DNA of 64,000 nucleotides from an uncultured Clostridia bacterium (GTDB taxonomy: Bacteria > Bacillota > Clostridia > Saccharofermentanales > Saccharofermentanaceae): positions 1 through 64,000 of the forward strand of contig CALEFT010000052.1 of the NCBI GenBank assembly GCA_937876985.1. Direction: 5' to 3'. Positions 17,548 to 26,606 of this stretch are shown here, one piece after another; position 1 is the first letter of the stretch; each line of letters begins with the position of its first letter. The position numbers were made by a program, and so were the translations under genes. The notes below the pieces were generated by a model. It ran no database searches and was not told the DNA's origin. It saw only the letters and a program-made list of their open reading frames with translations.

Positions 17548-18912
17548 TTATGCTGGTGCCTGAACGTCGAGGTTCTCTGTGCACTGAGCGATGAAGTCTG
17601 CGATAGCATCTTCATATGACTTGTTACCAGCTGTGTACTGACGTACCTGGTCACGCCAATATCCGTTGATTGTCTCATCGTATGGTGTGAGGTTTGTACC
17701 GTTAGCATTAGCATTAGCTGGAACGAAGTAATCAAACATGTTCTGTCCGCCGAGGAACTCGTTAGTACCATCAGACATTTCCATTACTACTGCAGAAGCT
17801 ACACAGTCACCTGTACCAGCGTCGTTCAACATACCGTTAGCCCACATGTACTGGAGACCATTCTCTGTGCAGTCAAGTGTGATCCATGTGATGATGTCAG
17901 CGATAGCAGCCTTCTTAGCGTCGTCTGCATCTGCAACATACTTAGAAGCTAGGATCCATGTACCACCCCAGAAGAAACCGATTGGAGAGTCTGTAACTGC
18001 CCAGTCACCGAATGTTCCTTCACGCTCTTCTGTATCTGGGTCATCACCGCAGTTAGGAGCGAGTGTGTAGTTGATGAGCCATGCTGGACCGAAGAAACCG
18101 AAGCAACCCTTCTCGCCTTCACCCTTCATGTCTGCGAACCAACCATCCTGCCAGTCCTGTGTGTTGTTGTGGTAACCATTCTCCATGAGCTCCATAGAAA
18201 GGTTCAAGAAGTTTTCTCTCTCAGGAGAAATTGTAAGTGTACCGTCAACTACCCAACCGGAAGAAGAAGAGTTCTCAACTGCGTGCCAGATATCACCATC
18301 ACCAGAAACGATTGCATAACCGCTATCTGCGAGTGTAGCTGCTGCCTCATAGAACTTATCCCAACCTGGACCAATCTCACCAGAGATAACTGCTGGATCA
18401 TCTGTACCAAATACTTCTGTAGCGATAGAACGTCTGTAGATGAAAGCACCACCAGTAGCCTGGTAACCAAGAGCAACAACGTTGCCATCTGGGTTTGTAC
18501 CGATATCAACAGAGTACTGAGCAATCTGAGCCTCATCGATCATGTTGTTTACATCAATGCCGAGGTCTGCGTATGGAAGTGCATACTGAGCTGCCTCACC
18601 CTGTGTATACTTAAGAACGAATGCTGCCTCTGCGCAATACATGTCAGGAGCATCTGCGCCACCTGCTGCAAGAGCTGAGTCAAGAGCTGGCTGATACTGT
18701 CCCTCTGTTGTAGCGATAATTGTTGTGTTGATTTCATAATCGAAATCTGGGTGAAGCTCAATGTACTTATCAATCATTTTTGGAACCTCATCTGTGAAAG
18801 CCCAAAGATTAATAGTCTTGCTAGCTTCTGCTGTCTTTTCTTCCTTGTTACAACCAACGAGCATTGTTGCTCCGAGTGTCATAATAAGAAGACCTGCGAT
18901 TAGCTTTTTCAT
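17548..18912 (-). CDS. Sugar ABC transporter substrate-binding lipoprotein
   Basis: Extracellular solute-binding protein, family 1 type, 454 residues. Signal peptide with lipobox LVGC (Cys21), then a Lys/Glu-rich linker and the start of the binding fold (INLWAFTDEVPKMIDKY). Many Trp and Tyr residues occur in the mature part, as in oligosaccharide binders. Strong ribosome site AGGAGG. It is first in the importer operon. A 16-bp perfect palindrome lies 151 bases upstream. Ligand likely a xylo-oligosaccharide by context, not by sequence. Confidence 0.92.
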   Translation of the reverse strand: MKKLIAGLLIMTLGATMLVGCNKEEKTAEASKTINLWAFTDEVPKMIDKYIELHPDFDYEINTTIIATTEGQYQPALDSALAAGGADAPDMYCAEAAFVLKYTQGEAAQYALPYADLGIDVNNMIDEAQIAQYSVDIGTNPDGNVVALGYQATGGAFIYRRSIATEVFGTDDPAVISGEIGPGWDKFYEAAATLADSGYAIVSGDGDIWHAVENSSSSGWVVDGTLTISPERENFLNLSMELMENGYHNNTQDWQDGWFADMKGEGEKGCFGFFGPAWLINYTLAPNCGDDPDTEEREGTFGDWAVTDSPIGFFWGGTWILASKYVADADDAKKAAIADIITWITLDCTENGLQYMWANGMLNDAGTGDCVASAVVMEMSDGTNEFLGGQNMFDYFVPANANANGTNLTPYDETINGYWRDQVRQYTAGNKSYEDAIADFIAQCTENLDVQAPA

Positions 18913-19063
18913 AAAAACCTCCTGTAAGGTATTTGTTGATTTTGTTGAAAAACTAGGCCTGTTTCTGTAATTACATGTACATAATATCGAAACTTAGGCA
19001 AAAATGCTTTACAAATGTTGCGGACTTGGTTGTGAATTTAGTTCAAATCTTGCTAACTTTGTT

Positions 19064-19079
19064 CGCAAAACGTTTTGCG
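19064..19079. promoter_or_regulatory. Candidate LacI-family operator
   Basis: CGCAAAACGTTTTGCG is a perfect 16-bp palindrome with the central CG typical of LacI/GalR and CcpA-type operators. It lies in the divergent space between the substrate-binding protein gene and yesL, so it could affect both. Confidence 0.6.
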
Positions 19080-19114
19080 CTTACTGATTTTAGCACTTTT
19101 TGTAAAAATGCTGA

Positions 19115-19157
19115 TACAATATGAACATGCTTGAAGCAAATTTATACAACTTGTATA
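19115..19157 (+). promoter_or_regulatory. yesL promoter -10 and second palindrome
   Basis: TACAAT at 19115-19120 is a likely -10. Downstream, TATACAA-C-TTGTATA (19143-19157) is a perfect 7-1-7 palindrome 31 bases before yesL. With no room for an RNA loop, it is more likely a protein-binding site than a hairpin. Confidence 0.4.
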
Positions 19158-19188
19158 CTTCCTATATCGAATACATTGAGGTGATTAA

Positions 19189-19839
19189 ATGGCAGACTTA
19201 TTTCAAAGGCAGCATCCTATTACAAAATTTCTCACAGGACTTACTAATCTAATGATGGTTAATTTTTTATTCATTATTACGTCCCTACCGATATTTACAA
19301 TTGGAGCTAGCTTAACAGCTATGCACAAAGTTATTTTCAAAACAATTCTGAACGAAGATCCTAGTGTAATTAGAGAATACTTCTCTACATTTAAGAAGGA
19401 ATTCAAACAAGCCACAATCTTATGGATTCCTGTGCTACTTCTAATTCTCTTCTTTTTCTACGAGATTTATATAGTTAACATGGTTCTTGATAAATCCCTA
19501 TTCTGGATGCAATTCCCAATTTGGGCTTTTCTCTTCTGCACAGTTAGCGTGCTCTTCTATGGCTTCCCTATGCTCGCAAACTTCGAGAACACAAACAAGG
19601 AAATCATCAAGAATTCTATCCTTTTATCTCTTTCCCACATTCCAACAACTATCATGTTTATAGTTATCGCACTTATTGTCCCTTTGATTGTAAATGCGTT
19701 CCCTGGAACAATTGGCGTGTTCTTCTTGCTTCTATGCTTCTTCGGCTTCGCAATAATCGGCTGGTATTTCGACTTCTACTTAAGAAGAATATTCAAGCTA
19801 GAAAAGAAACCGGACAACATCTACGACACAGACAAGTAA
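19189..19839 (+). CDS. YesL/DUF624 family membrane protein
   Basis: Integral membrane protein of 216 residues with about five hydrophobic spans. The start (ITKFLTGLTNLMMVNFLFI, then LPIFTIGASLTAM) is the usual DUF624/YesL opening. YesL proteins are found next to CUT1 sugar importers of plant polysaccharide loci; the molecular role is not settled. Here it is divergent from the binding-protein gene, with operator candidates between them. Ribosome site GAGGTG. Confidence 0.85.
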   Translation: MADLFQRQHPITKFLTGLTNLMMVNFLFIITSLPIFTIGASLTAMHKVIFKTILNEDPSVIREYFSTFKKEFKQATILWIPVLLLILFFFYEIYIVNMVLDKSLFWMQFPIWAFLFCTVSVLFYGFPMLANFENTNKEIIKNSILLSLSHIPTTIMFIVIALIVPLIVNAFPGTIGVFFLLLCFFGFAIIGWYFDFYLRRIFKLEKKPDNIYDTDK

Positions 19840-19876
19840 GCTTTTGCTTCAAGCCTTTTCGAAAAGCAAAAATAAT

Positions 19877-19903
19877 CCCCTTCTTAGCTTATATAAGAAG
19901 GGG
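19877..19903. terminator. Bidirectional terminator
   Basis: CCCCTTCTTA and TAAGAAGGGG form a 10-bp stem between the convergent ends of yesL and the membrane protein gene. The minus-strand side has an AT-rich tail ending in a T-run. Confidence 0.75.
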
Positions 19904-19910
19904 TTATATA

Positions 19911-20648
19911 TTACTTCAATGTCGCTACTAAAGTTTGGATATACGCCGTTATAGTATCAATCCTTTCCGAATAGCTATTTACGCATATCATATAAGGCTC
20001 ATCTTGACTCGTAAACTCCGCTTGAATGCTTATTCCGATTACCTCCGTATTCGTACCGTCAATAATTAGCCCGGTTGGAATACCGTTAGGGTTATAGTAA
20101 AACAAACCAGCCTCATCCAAGCGCTCGAATGTATCAGAATCTAAGATTTCTCTATAATCCGCAAAATTATTATTATCAGCATGGTCATCAGCGCATCTGC
20201 TATTACAAAAAACCACATCGACTAGCCCAGAACGAATCTGCTCCGACAGCGCTTGAATCGAAGAGGCGACACTATCATCTAGCACATAAAGGTCGTCCGT
20301 CGACTTATAATGCCTATAGCCTCCTCTGTAGTCAATGTCCATAGAATTCGAATACTCTTCAAAAAGCACCTCGAATCCCTCGTCAGGATTTACAATATTA
20401 ACCACTGCAACAACAAGATCATGCTTCTCGTATTCTCTCTTATCAGCACCGATTGCATATACTGAATAAATAATTATTCCCAATAAAACAAGTGGCACAA
20501 TAACGTACCACTTGTAATAATTCCAAAAATGAACAAGCTTCTTCCCAAAAGAACCTAAATCTTCAGGGTTAACTAGATCGTTATATGCATTACGATCTTG
20601 GTTTTCATTGTTCTCTTCGTTTCTTAATTCGATTATTTCTCTAGCCAT
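19911..20648 (-). CDS. Unknown single-span membrane protein
   Basis: About 245 residues. A charged N-terminal cytoplasmic part rich in Asn and Glu, one membrane span (WYVIVPLVLLGIIIYSVYA, about residues 47-65), then an acidic extracytoplasmic domain with two cysteines close together (CNSRC). I do not recognise a family. The start at 20648 lies inside the end of the transketolase C-terminal gene, an overlap of 16 bases that suggests coupled translation; no clear ribosome site is seen. A longer form would start at 20666. It is last in the transketolase operon. Confidence 0.6.
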   Translation of the reverse strand: MAREIIELRNEENNENQDRNAYNDLVNPEDLGSFGKKLVHFWNYYKWYVIVPLVLLGIIIYSVYAIGADKREYEKHDLVVAVVNIVNPDEGFEVLFEEYSNSMDIDYRGGYRHYKSTDDLYVLDDSVASSIQALSEQIRSGLVDVVFCNSRCADDHADNNNFADYREILDSDTFERLDEAGLFYYNPNGIPTGLIIDGTNTEVIGISIQAEFTSQDEPYMICVNSYSERIDTITAYIQTLVATLK

Positions 20649-21634
20649 GTACTTATTTTGGTACAAATTGCTTCAGAATTCAAGCCATAATGCTTCATTA
20701 GCTCACTAGCCTTGCCAGATTGGCCGAATTCATCATTAATACCAATACGAAGGAGGGGTGCTGATATTCTTGTTTGGCATTCTCCCGCCAATCCAGCTAA
20801 GCCGCGTGATACTATTCCCTCAGCAAGAACTTCTGCAACAGCAGAACCAAGTCCGCCGATGATAGAATGCTCTTCAAGGGTAACAACCTTGCCAGTCTTT
20901 GATGCGGAAGAAATAACTGCCTCTGCATCAAGTGGCTTGATAGTGTGCATATTAATTACTTCTGCGCTAACGCCCTTTTCGCCAAGGAGCTTAGCAGCCT
21001 CAAGTGCCTCTTGTACCATAACTCCAGTCGCAATCAAAGTTACATCAGTACCTTCCTTAAGTACCTTTGCCTTGCCAATCTCGAAAGTATAGTCTGCATC
21101 ATTAAACACAGCAACAGGTGCTCTACCAAAACGCATATATACTGGACCATCATGCTCAATTGCTGCGCGAACAGCTGCTCTAGCTTCGATATCATCAGAA
21201 GGAACGATTACTGTCATTCCAGGAATTGTTCTCATGAGAGCAATGTCCTCAAGACACTGGTGTGTAGCACCATCTTCACCTACTGTAATACCAGCATGTG
21301 TAGCACCAATCTTTACGTTAAGATGTGGGTAGCCAATAGAATTACGAACCTGTTCGTAGTTACGACCAGCTGCAAACATAGCAAAAGACGAAATAAATGG
21401 AATCATTCCACATGTAGCTAGTCCAGCTGCAATACCGGTCATGTTAGCTTCTGCAATTCCGCAATCGATATGACGATCTGGGAATTTCTTCTGGAAAACT
21501 GATGTCTTTGTTGCTCCAGCAAGGTCAGCATCTAGTACAACTAGATTTGGATATAAATCTCCAAGCTCAGCAAGTGCGTTTCCGTAACTATCTCTTGTAG
21601 CAATAAATTTCTTTTCACCGTTAATCATAGTCAT
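20633..21634 (-). CDS. Transketolase, C-terminal subunit
   Basis: Half of a split transketolase, about 333 residues, holding the pyrimidine-binding and C-terminal domains. Recognisable parts are DCGIAEANMTGIAAGLA, VGEDGATHQ and LEEHSIIGGLGSAVAE. It works with the N-terminal half coded just upstream to move two-carbon units between sugar phosphates with thiamine diphosphate. The start chosen at 21634 has AAAGGCGG upstream and lies one base after the stop of the partner gene. Split forms are known in archaea and clostridia. Confidence 0.93.
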   Translation of the reverse strand: MTMINGEKKFIATRDSYGNALAELGDLYPNLVVLDADLAGATKTSVFQKKFPDRHIDCGIAEANMTGIAAGLATCGMIPFISSFAMFAAGRNYEQVRNSIGYPHLNVKIGATHAGITVGEDGATHQCLEDIALMRTIPGMTVIVPSDDIEARAAVRAAIEHDGPVYMRFGRAPVAVFNDADYTFEIGKAKVLKEGTDVTLIATGVMVQEALEAAKLLGEKGVSAEVINMHTIKPLDAEAVISSASKTGKVVTLEEHSIIGGLGSAVAEVLAEGIVSRGLAGLAGECQTRISAPLLRIGINDEFGQSGKASELMKHYGLNSEAICTKISTWLEK

Positions 21635-21635
21635 A

Positions 21636-22490
21636 TCATACCGCCTTTCCCTGATTTTCGAGAGCGGATAGAAGAGCATCTAGCTCATTAATAGCTTGTG
21701 CATATTCATCAGCATTAGGTGCCTTACCATGCCAGCCAGCCTTGCCCTCCATATAAGATACGCCCTTACCCTTTGTTGTATGCATAACGATACAATTAGG
21801 CTTGTCGTTATTTTTGTTTGCCTTGAATAATGTGAAGGCCTCATTAATCTCGTCAAAGTTATGTCCATCTATCTCAACAACGTTGAAATTAAATGCTTCA
21901 AACTTCTCCTTGATTGGATATACAGAACATACATCCTCTACCTTACCATCAATCTGCAAACCGTTGTTATCAACGATAAGTGTTAAATTAGATAGATTCT
22001 TCGCGCCAGCAAACATCGCTGCCTCCCAAATCTGTCCTTCCTGAATCTCACCATCTCCAACTAAGCAGAAAACTCTATAATCTTTATTCTGAAGCTTACC
22101 AGCAAGAGCCATACCACAAGCGGCAGACAAGCCCTGTCCAAGTGAACCAGAACTCATATCAACACCTGGTGTCTCATTCATACATGGGTGACCCTGTAAT
22201 CTTGTGCCAAGCTTACGGAATGTAGAAAGCTCTTCTACATCGAAATATCCTCTGTAAGCTAGTGCAGAATATAGGCCAGGAGATGTATGTCCCTTAGATA
22301 GAACAAATCTATCTCTATTCTCATCCTTCGGATTAGAAGGATCGATATTCATTTCTTCAAAAAACAAATATGTATACATGTCAGCAGCAGACAAAGATCC
22401 ACCTGGATGTCCAGAATTCGCATTGAATACTTCTGTTAGAATACCTTTGCGAACCTTTGTTGCCTGAATTTGTAATTCCAAACTATTCAT
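21636..22490 (-). CDS. Transketolase, N-terminal subunit
   Basis: Thiamine-diphosphate-binding half of a split transketolase, about 284 residues. The TPP motif is GDGEIQEGQIWEAAMFAG and the substrate-side histidines are in SGHPGGSLS and SKGHTSPGLYSAL. Start at the ATG at 22490, six bases after AAAGGAAAGG. It takes the xylulose 5-phosphate expected from XylB upstream and feeds glycolysis. It lies behind a terminator that follows the isomerase gene, so it may be partly read through or have its own promoter. Confidence 0.93.
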   Translation of the reverse strand: MNSLELQIQATKVRKGILTEVFNANSGHPGGSLSAADMYTYLFFEEMNIDPSNPKDENRDRFVLSKGHTSPGLYSALAYRGYFDVEELSTFRKLGTRLQGHPCMNETPGVDMSSGSLGQGLSAACGMALAGKLQNKDYRVFCLVGDGEIQEGQIWEAAMFAGAKNLSNLTLIVDNNGLQIDGKVEDVCSVYPIKEKFEAFNFNVVEIDGHNFDEINEAFTLFKANKNNDKPNCIVMHTTKGKGVSYMEGKAGWHGKAPNADEYAQAINELDALLSALENQGKAV

Positions 22491-22544
22491 AATCAACCTT
22501 TCCTTTGTGTATAAAACCTTTTAATTTCTACGATTGTTATTTAC

Positions 22545-22592
22545 ATAATAAAAATAAAAACCCTTACCCACCACCATTTCTGATGGTGGGTA
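22545..22592 (-). terminator. Terminator after the fucose-isomerase-like gene
   Basis: A stem of about 11 bp (TACCCACCAYC with its complement) followed on the minus strand by GGGTTTTTATTTTT. It separates xylB-DUF4867-isomerase from the transketolase genes. Confidence 0.8.
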
Positions 22593-22643
22593 AAATTTAT
22601 GGGGCAAAATCATTTATTAGGGTTTTTATCTTATGAAGAGACC

Positions 22644-24128
22644 TTAAGAGAATGGATTCTCTGTAGGATATCTATCTGACTTAGGCTGGTTGTAGTTAAT
22701 CTCGTTAACATCAACGCCAAGATACTTAAATACTTCGTAAATTGCCTTACCGAAGTGACCAAATGCTACTGCACCGTGGTGTGGATAATTCTTCTCGATA
22801 AGAACGTGTCTATAGAATCTAGCCATCTCAGGAATAGCGAATACACCGATTGCACCGAATGACTTAGTTGCAACAGGAAGAACCTCACCATGAGCAATAT
22901 AAGCACGAATCTGTGCATCTGCTGTAGACTGCAAACGGAAGAATGTGATGTCGCCTGGAACGATATCTCCCTCAAGTGTTCCCTGTGTAACCTCTTCTGG
23001 TAAGCTTCTAGCCATGATCATCTGATACTTCATCTGGCAGAAGGAAAGCTTCTTAGAAGATGTATTACCACAGTGGAAGCCCATGAATGTATCGGAGTGC
23101 TTGTAATCAAACTTGCCTTCGATAGACTCCTTATACATATCAGCTGGAACTGTATTGTTGATATCAAGAAGTGTAACAACGTCGCCTGATACAACTGTAC
23201 CGATGAACTCAGAAAGTGCACCATAGATATCAACCTCACAAGAAACAGGGATACCCATTGTTGTAAGACGGCTATTTACATAGCAAGGAACGAATCCGAA
23301 CTGTGTCTGGAATGCAGGCCAGCACTTACCAGCAATAGCTACATACTCACAGCAACCCTTGTGTGCTTCAACCCAGTCAAGAAGTGTAAGCTCATACTGA
23401 GCAAGCTTAGGAAGAATCTCTGGCTTCATGTTACCCTCACCGAGCTCCTCTTCCATCTCCTTAACCTTAGCAGGAATTCTCTCATCACCAGCGTGCTTAT
23501 TGAAAGCCTCAAACAAATCAAGCTCAGAGTTCTCTTCAATCTCTACTCCAAGATTAAAAAGCTGCTTAATTGGAGCATTACAAGCCATAAAGTTGAGTGG
23601 ACGTGGACCAAAAGAAATAATCTTGAGGCTCTTAAGTCCTACAAGTGCCTTAGCGATTGGAACGAACTCGTTGATAAGTGTAGCGCACTCATCAGCTGTA
23701 CCAACTGGCTCCTCTGGAATATAAGCTCTAACGCCACGAAGCTTCAAGTTATAAGAAGCATTGAGCATACCGCAGTATGCGTCTCCTCTACCACCGCAGA
23801 GGTTATTCTGTGTCTCCTCAGCAGCAGCACAGAACATAACCGGACCATCGAATCTCTGAGCAAGCATTGTCTCAGAAATTTCTGGACCAAAGTTTCCAAG
23901 ATATACGCAAAGAGCGTTACATCCATTAGCCTTAACATCCTCGAGAGCCTGAACCATGTGAATCTCGCTTTCTACGATACATACAGGGCACTCATAAATC
24001 TCACTAGCATCGTACTTAGCCTTGTATGCAGCAACAAGTGCCTCTCTACGAGAAACAGACAAGCTCTCTGGGAAGCAATCACGGCTAACTGCAACGATAC
24101 CGATCTTTACCTTTGGTTGATTAATCAT
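22644..24128 (-). CDS. L-fucose isomerase-like aldose isomerase
   Basis: 494-residue member of the L-fucose/L-arabinose isomerase superfamily (short COG2407 type). Likely metal ligands: Glu298 in SCEVDIYGAL, Asp322 in LLDINN, and a His in FHCGNT (352) or HHGAVAFGH (450-451). Such enzymes convert an aldose to its ketose with Mn2+. Next to xylulokinase it may make D-xylulose, replacing xylose isomerase, but the true substrate could be D-arabinose, L-fucose or another pentose. Ribosome site GGAGGAAA. It is third in an operon with xylB and DUF4867. Confidence 0.85.
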   Translation of the reverse strand: MINQPKVKIGIVAVSRDCFPESLSVSRREALVAAYKAKYDASEIYECPVCIVESEIHMVQALEDVKANGCNALCVYLGNFGPEISETMLAQRFDGPVMFCAAAEETQNNLCGGRGDAYCGMLNASYNLKLRGVRAYIPEEPVGTADECATLINEFVPIAKALVGLKSLKIISFGPRPLNFMACNAPIKQLFNLGVEIEENSELDLFEAFNKHAGDERIPAKVKEMEEELGEGNMKPEILPKLAQYELTLLDWVEAHKGCCEYVAIAGKCWPAFQTQFGFVPCYVNSRLTTMGIPVSCEVDIYGALSEFIGTVVSGDVVTLLDINNTVPADMYKESIEGKFDYKHSDTFMGFHCGNTSSKKLSFCQMKYQMIMARSLPEEVTQGTLEGDIVPGDITFFRLQSTADAQIRAYIAHGEVLPVATKSFGAIGVFAIPEMARFYRHVLIEKNYPHHGAVAFGHFGKAIYEVFKYLGVDVNEINYNQPKSDRYPTENPFS

Positions 24129-24159
24129 AATAATTTCCTCCGTTTATGTAAAAATTTTA

Positions 24160-24786
24160 TTAGTCTTTATTAAGATCCCAATTTGTTCCGTAAAGGCCCA
24201 TGAAGTGACCTTCCTCGGACTTTGCATCTGGATGAGCAATGAGCCACTTATTGCGAGCTGTCAAAAGCTTATCCTCACCAACACCTGGGTGCTCAGTTGT
24301 AAGAGCTTCATTTGTTCCTCTTGGAAGAATAACGCCCACCATAAATCCAGCATTATCAACTCCGCATGGAGCATAGTGAAGTGTAGTAGCATATACTTCG
24401 CAAGCCTCGCCCTTTTCGAAAAGGAAGCACTCAACCTTATTAGTATCATACTTAAAGCCATCCTCAATATCCTGCTGCAAACCAATCATAAGAATTGCAT
24501 CCGTTGCAAAAACGTTAACCTCAGAGCTTCTGTGATACTCAAGTGCATTAAGAACACTGTTATGTCCGCCGCAGTAACCAGCTTCAAGATCCATCTCTCC
24601 ACCAAAAATCACATTAGCCTGCTCATAGGAAGCTGTCTTCTCAAGCGCTTCGATAGATGGGAAATATGTTACACCCTCTGTAATCTCAATCTTCTCAAGC
24701 TCGCTAATCATCGAGCTAAAATCTACATTGTCAATGATACGACCATACTTCTTAAACTCTGGAGAATTACCTCTCAAAATCTTCAT
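24160..24786 (-). CDS. DUF4867 family protein
   Basis: About 208 residues. MKILRGNSPEFKKYGRII, a GHNSVLNALEYHRSSEVNVF stretch and the later YGTNWDLN end match the DUF4867 family, which looks cupin-like. Its role is not known, but members tend to stand next to fucose-isomerase-like and xylulokinase genes, as here, which suggests a part in handling a sugar. I start it at the ATG at 24786, seven bases after GGAGGTAA; an upstream TTG lies in the ribosome site. Confidence 0.75.
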   Translation of the reverse strand: MKILRGNSPEFKKYGRIIDNVDFSSMISELEKIEITEGVTYFPSIEALEKTASYEQANVIFGGEMDLEAGYCGGHNSVLNALEYHRSSEVNVFATDAILMIGLQQDIEDGFKYDTNKVECFLFEKGEACEVYATTLHYAPCGVDNAGFMVGVILPRGTNEALTTEHPGVGEDKLLTARNKWLIAHPDAKSEEGHFMGLYGTNWDLNKD

Positions 24787-24803
24787 GTGCTTTACCTCCA
24801 AAA

Positions 24804-26282
24804 TTAATCCTTGTGATAGAAGTCATATAGCAAAGGATAGAGCATCTTGAACTCTTCATATCTCTTGTTATATCTATCTACATTTGCCTGGATAGGTACT
24901 GTTCTAGAAGCTTGCTTTACAATCTTTTCGCAAGCGGCCTCAACACTTGGATATACGCCAGCAGCTACAGCCGCAAGAATTGCTCCACCTAGTGCAGGAC
25001 CTTCCTCGTTCTCTGTCTGAACAAGTGTAATTCCAAGAATATCTGCGCAAATCTGTCTCCAAAGTGGGGACTTAGCACCTCCGCCGCAAATACCAGAACG
25101 AGTAATCTCAATTCCAAGCTTGTTTGCAACCTCTAGGGACTGTCTTAGTGCGAATGCGACACCCTCGAAAACAGCCTGTGTCATTTCCTCACGCTTAGTA
25201 TCCATAGACATACCAACAAATGCTGCTCTAGCCTCTGGATCATTAATTGGGCTTCTTTCTCCCATCAAATATGGAAGGAAGAATACTCTATTAATTCCAA
25301 GTTTATTAATCTTCTCTTGCTCAGCCTTGTAGTCAGTATCCTTAAGAATCTTGTCCATCCACCAAGAATTGCAAGAAGCAGCGGACAACATACAACCCAT
25401 AAGGTGATATCCACCATCTGCATGTCCAAATGAATGTAGAGCATTATTCTCATCTACACCGTAATTCTGGCTAGTGATAAAGATAGTACCACTTGTACCA
25501 AGAGAAATATTACATCCTCCCTTACCAACTACACCCATACCTACAGCTGCTGCGGCATTATCGCCAGCACCTGCAGCACAAATACAATCCTTAGAAAGAC
25601 CAAGCTCTTCACAAAGCTCAGGCTTAACCTTACCTGTAACCTCATAGCTCTCAAAAATCTTAGGGAGCCATTCCTTATTGATAGAACAAATATCACACAT
25701 CTCATCTGACCATGTTCTATGCTCTACATCAAAATATAATGTACCAGATGCATCAGAAACATCAGTTGCAAATACACCAGTCAACATATAGTTGATATAG
25801 TCCTTAGGGAGCATAATCTTAGCAATGCGCTCAAAATTCTCTGGCTCATTCTTCTTAACCCAAAGAACCTTTGGAGCTGTAAAACCAGCGAATGCAATAT
25901 TTCCAGTCCACTTTGTAAGCTTATCCTTACCAATCTCATTATTAAGATAGTCAACCTCATCAGTTGAACGACCATCGTTCCAAAGAATAGCTGGTCTAAT
26001 AACTTCGTCATTTGCATCGAGCATAACAAGACCGTGCATCTGTCCACCAAAGCTGATACCACAAACTTCTTCACCAGTAGCTGCGATATTTGCTTCCTCG
26101 ATAATTTCCTTAATACCAAGCTTAGACTGCTTCCACCAATCAGCTGGCTCTTGTTCAGACCAACCTGGCTTAGGGAAAGATACATCATATGACTTAGAAA
26201 GAGTCTTAACGACCTTGCCGTCATCACTCATGAGAAGTATCTTTACTGCACTTGTACCTAAATCTACTCCAATAAAATACAT
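24804..26282 (-). CDS. xylB: Xylulokinase
   Basis: FGGY-family kinase that phosphorylates D-xylulose with ATP, 492 residues. GVDLGTSAVKILLM is the N-terminal phosphate-binding turn, FGGQMHGLV the xylulose-pocket signature, GAGDNAAAAVGMGVV the second domain entry, and ICGGGAKSPLWRQ the C-terminal adenosine-site signature. Ribosome site AGGAGGAAA. It is first of the operon with DUF4867 and the fucose-isomerase-like gene, and has a good promoter about 35 bases upstream. Confidence 0.93.
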   Translation of the reverse strand: MYFIGVDLGTSAVKILLMSDDGKVVKTLSKSYDVSFPKPGWSEQEPADWWKQSKLGIKEIIEEANIAATGEEVCGISFGGQMHGLVMLDANDEVIRPAILWNDGRSTDEVDYLNNEIGKDKLTKWTGNIAFAGFTAPKVLWVKKNEPENFERIAKIMLPKDYINYMLTGVFATDVSDASGTLYFDVEHRTWSDEMCDICSINKEWLPKIFESYEVTGKVKPELCEELGLSKDCICAAGAGDNAAAAVGMGVVGKGGCNISLGTSGTIFITSQNYGVDENNALHSFGHADGGYHLMGCMLSAASCNSWWMDKILKDTDYKAEQEKINKLGINRVFFLPYLMGERSPINDPEARAAFVGMSMDTKREEMTQAVFEGVAFALRQSLEVANKLGIEITRSGICGGGAKSPLWRQICADILGITLVQTENEEGPALGGAILAAVAAGVYPSVEAACEKIVKQASRTVPIQANVDRYNKRYEEFKMLYPLLYDFYHKD

Positions 26283-26316
26283 GTAGTTTCCTCCTACAAT
26301 AATTATTTACATTGTC

Positions 26317-26345
26317 ATATTATGAATAATCGCAAAATTTATCAA
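26317..26345 (-). promoter_or_regulatory. xylB promoter
   Basis: On the minus strand: TTGATA (26340-26345), a 17-base spacer and TAATAT (26317-26322), about 35 bases before the xylB start. A close match to the sigma-A consensus. Confidence 0.65.
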
Positions 26346-26507
26346 CTTCTAATTGCATAACATTTTGAGTGGTTTTTCGACATATCGCACAATTTTTACA
26401 AATTTTGCTAAGCAACGGAAAGTCAATGTTTTCAATGACTTGCAAGGGGTAGAAAGCTAGATTTTTCAAGGATTTTCAAGGGTACAAACGCGATAACTGC
26501 CAAGAGA

Positions 26508-26519
26508 AAAAACGTTTTT
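26508..26519. promoter_or_regulatory. LacI-type half-matching palindrome
   Basis: AAAAACGTTTTT shares the AAAACGTTTT core of the palindrome at 19064-19079. It lies about 225 bases upstream of xylB. It may bind the same LacI-family regulator, but AT-rich palindromes can arise by chance. Confidence 0.35.
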
Positions 26520-26577
26520 CGCTTTACAAATATTGCTATTACAAATTTGTAGAATTTTTGTAGAACTTGCACACACA

Positions 26578-26606
26578 TAAAAACAGCGTCTCCGAAGAGA
26601 CGCTGT
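26578..26606 (-). terminator. Terminator of the SPFH/zinc-ribbon gene
   Basis: ACAGCGTCTC and GAGACGCTGT form a perfect 10-bp stem followed by Ts on the minus strand. Confidence 0.88.
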
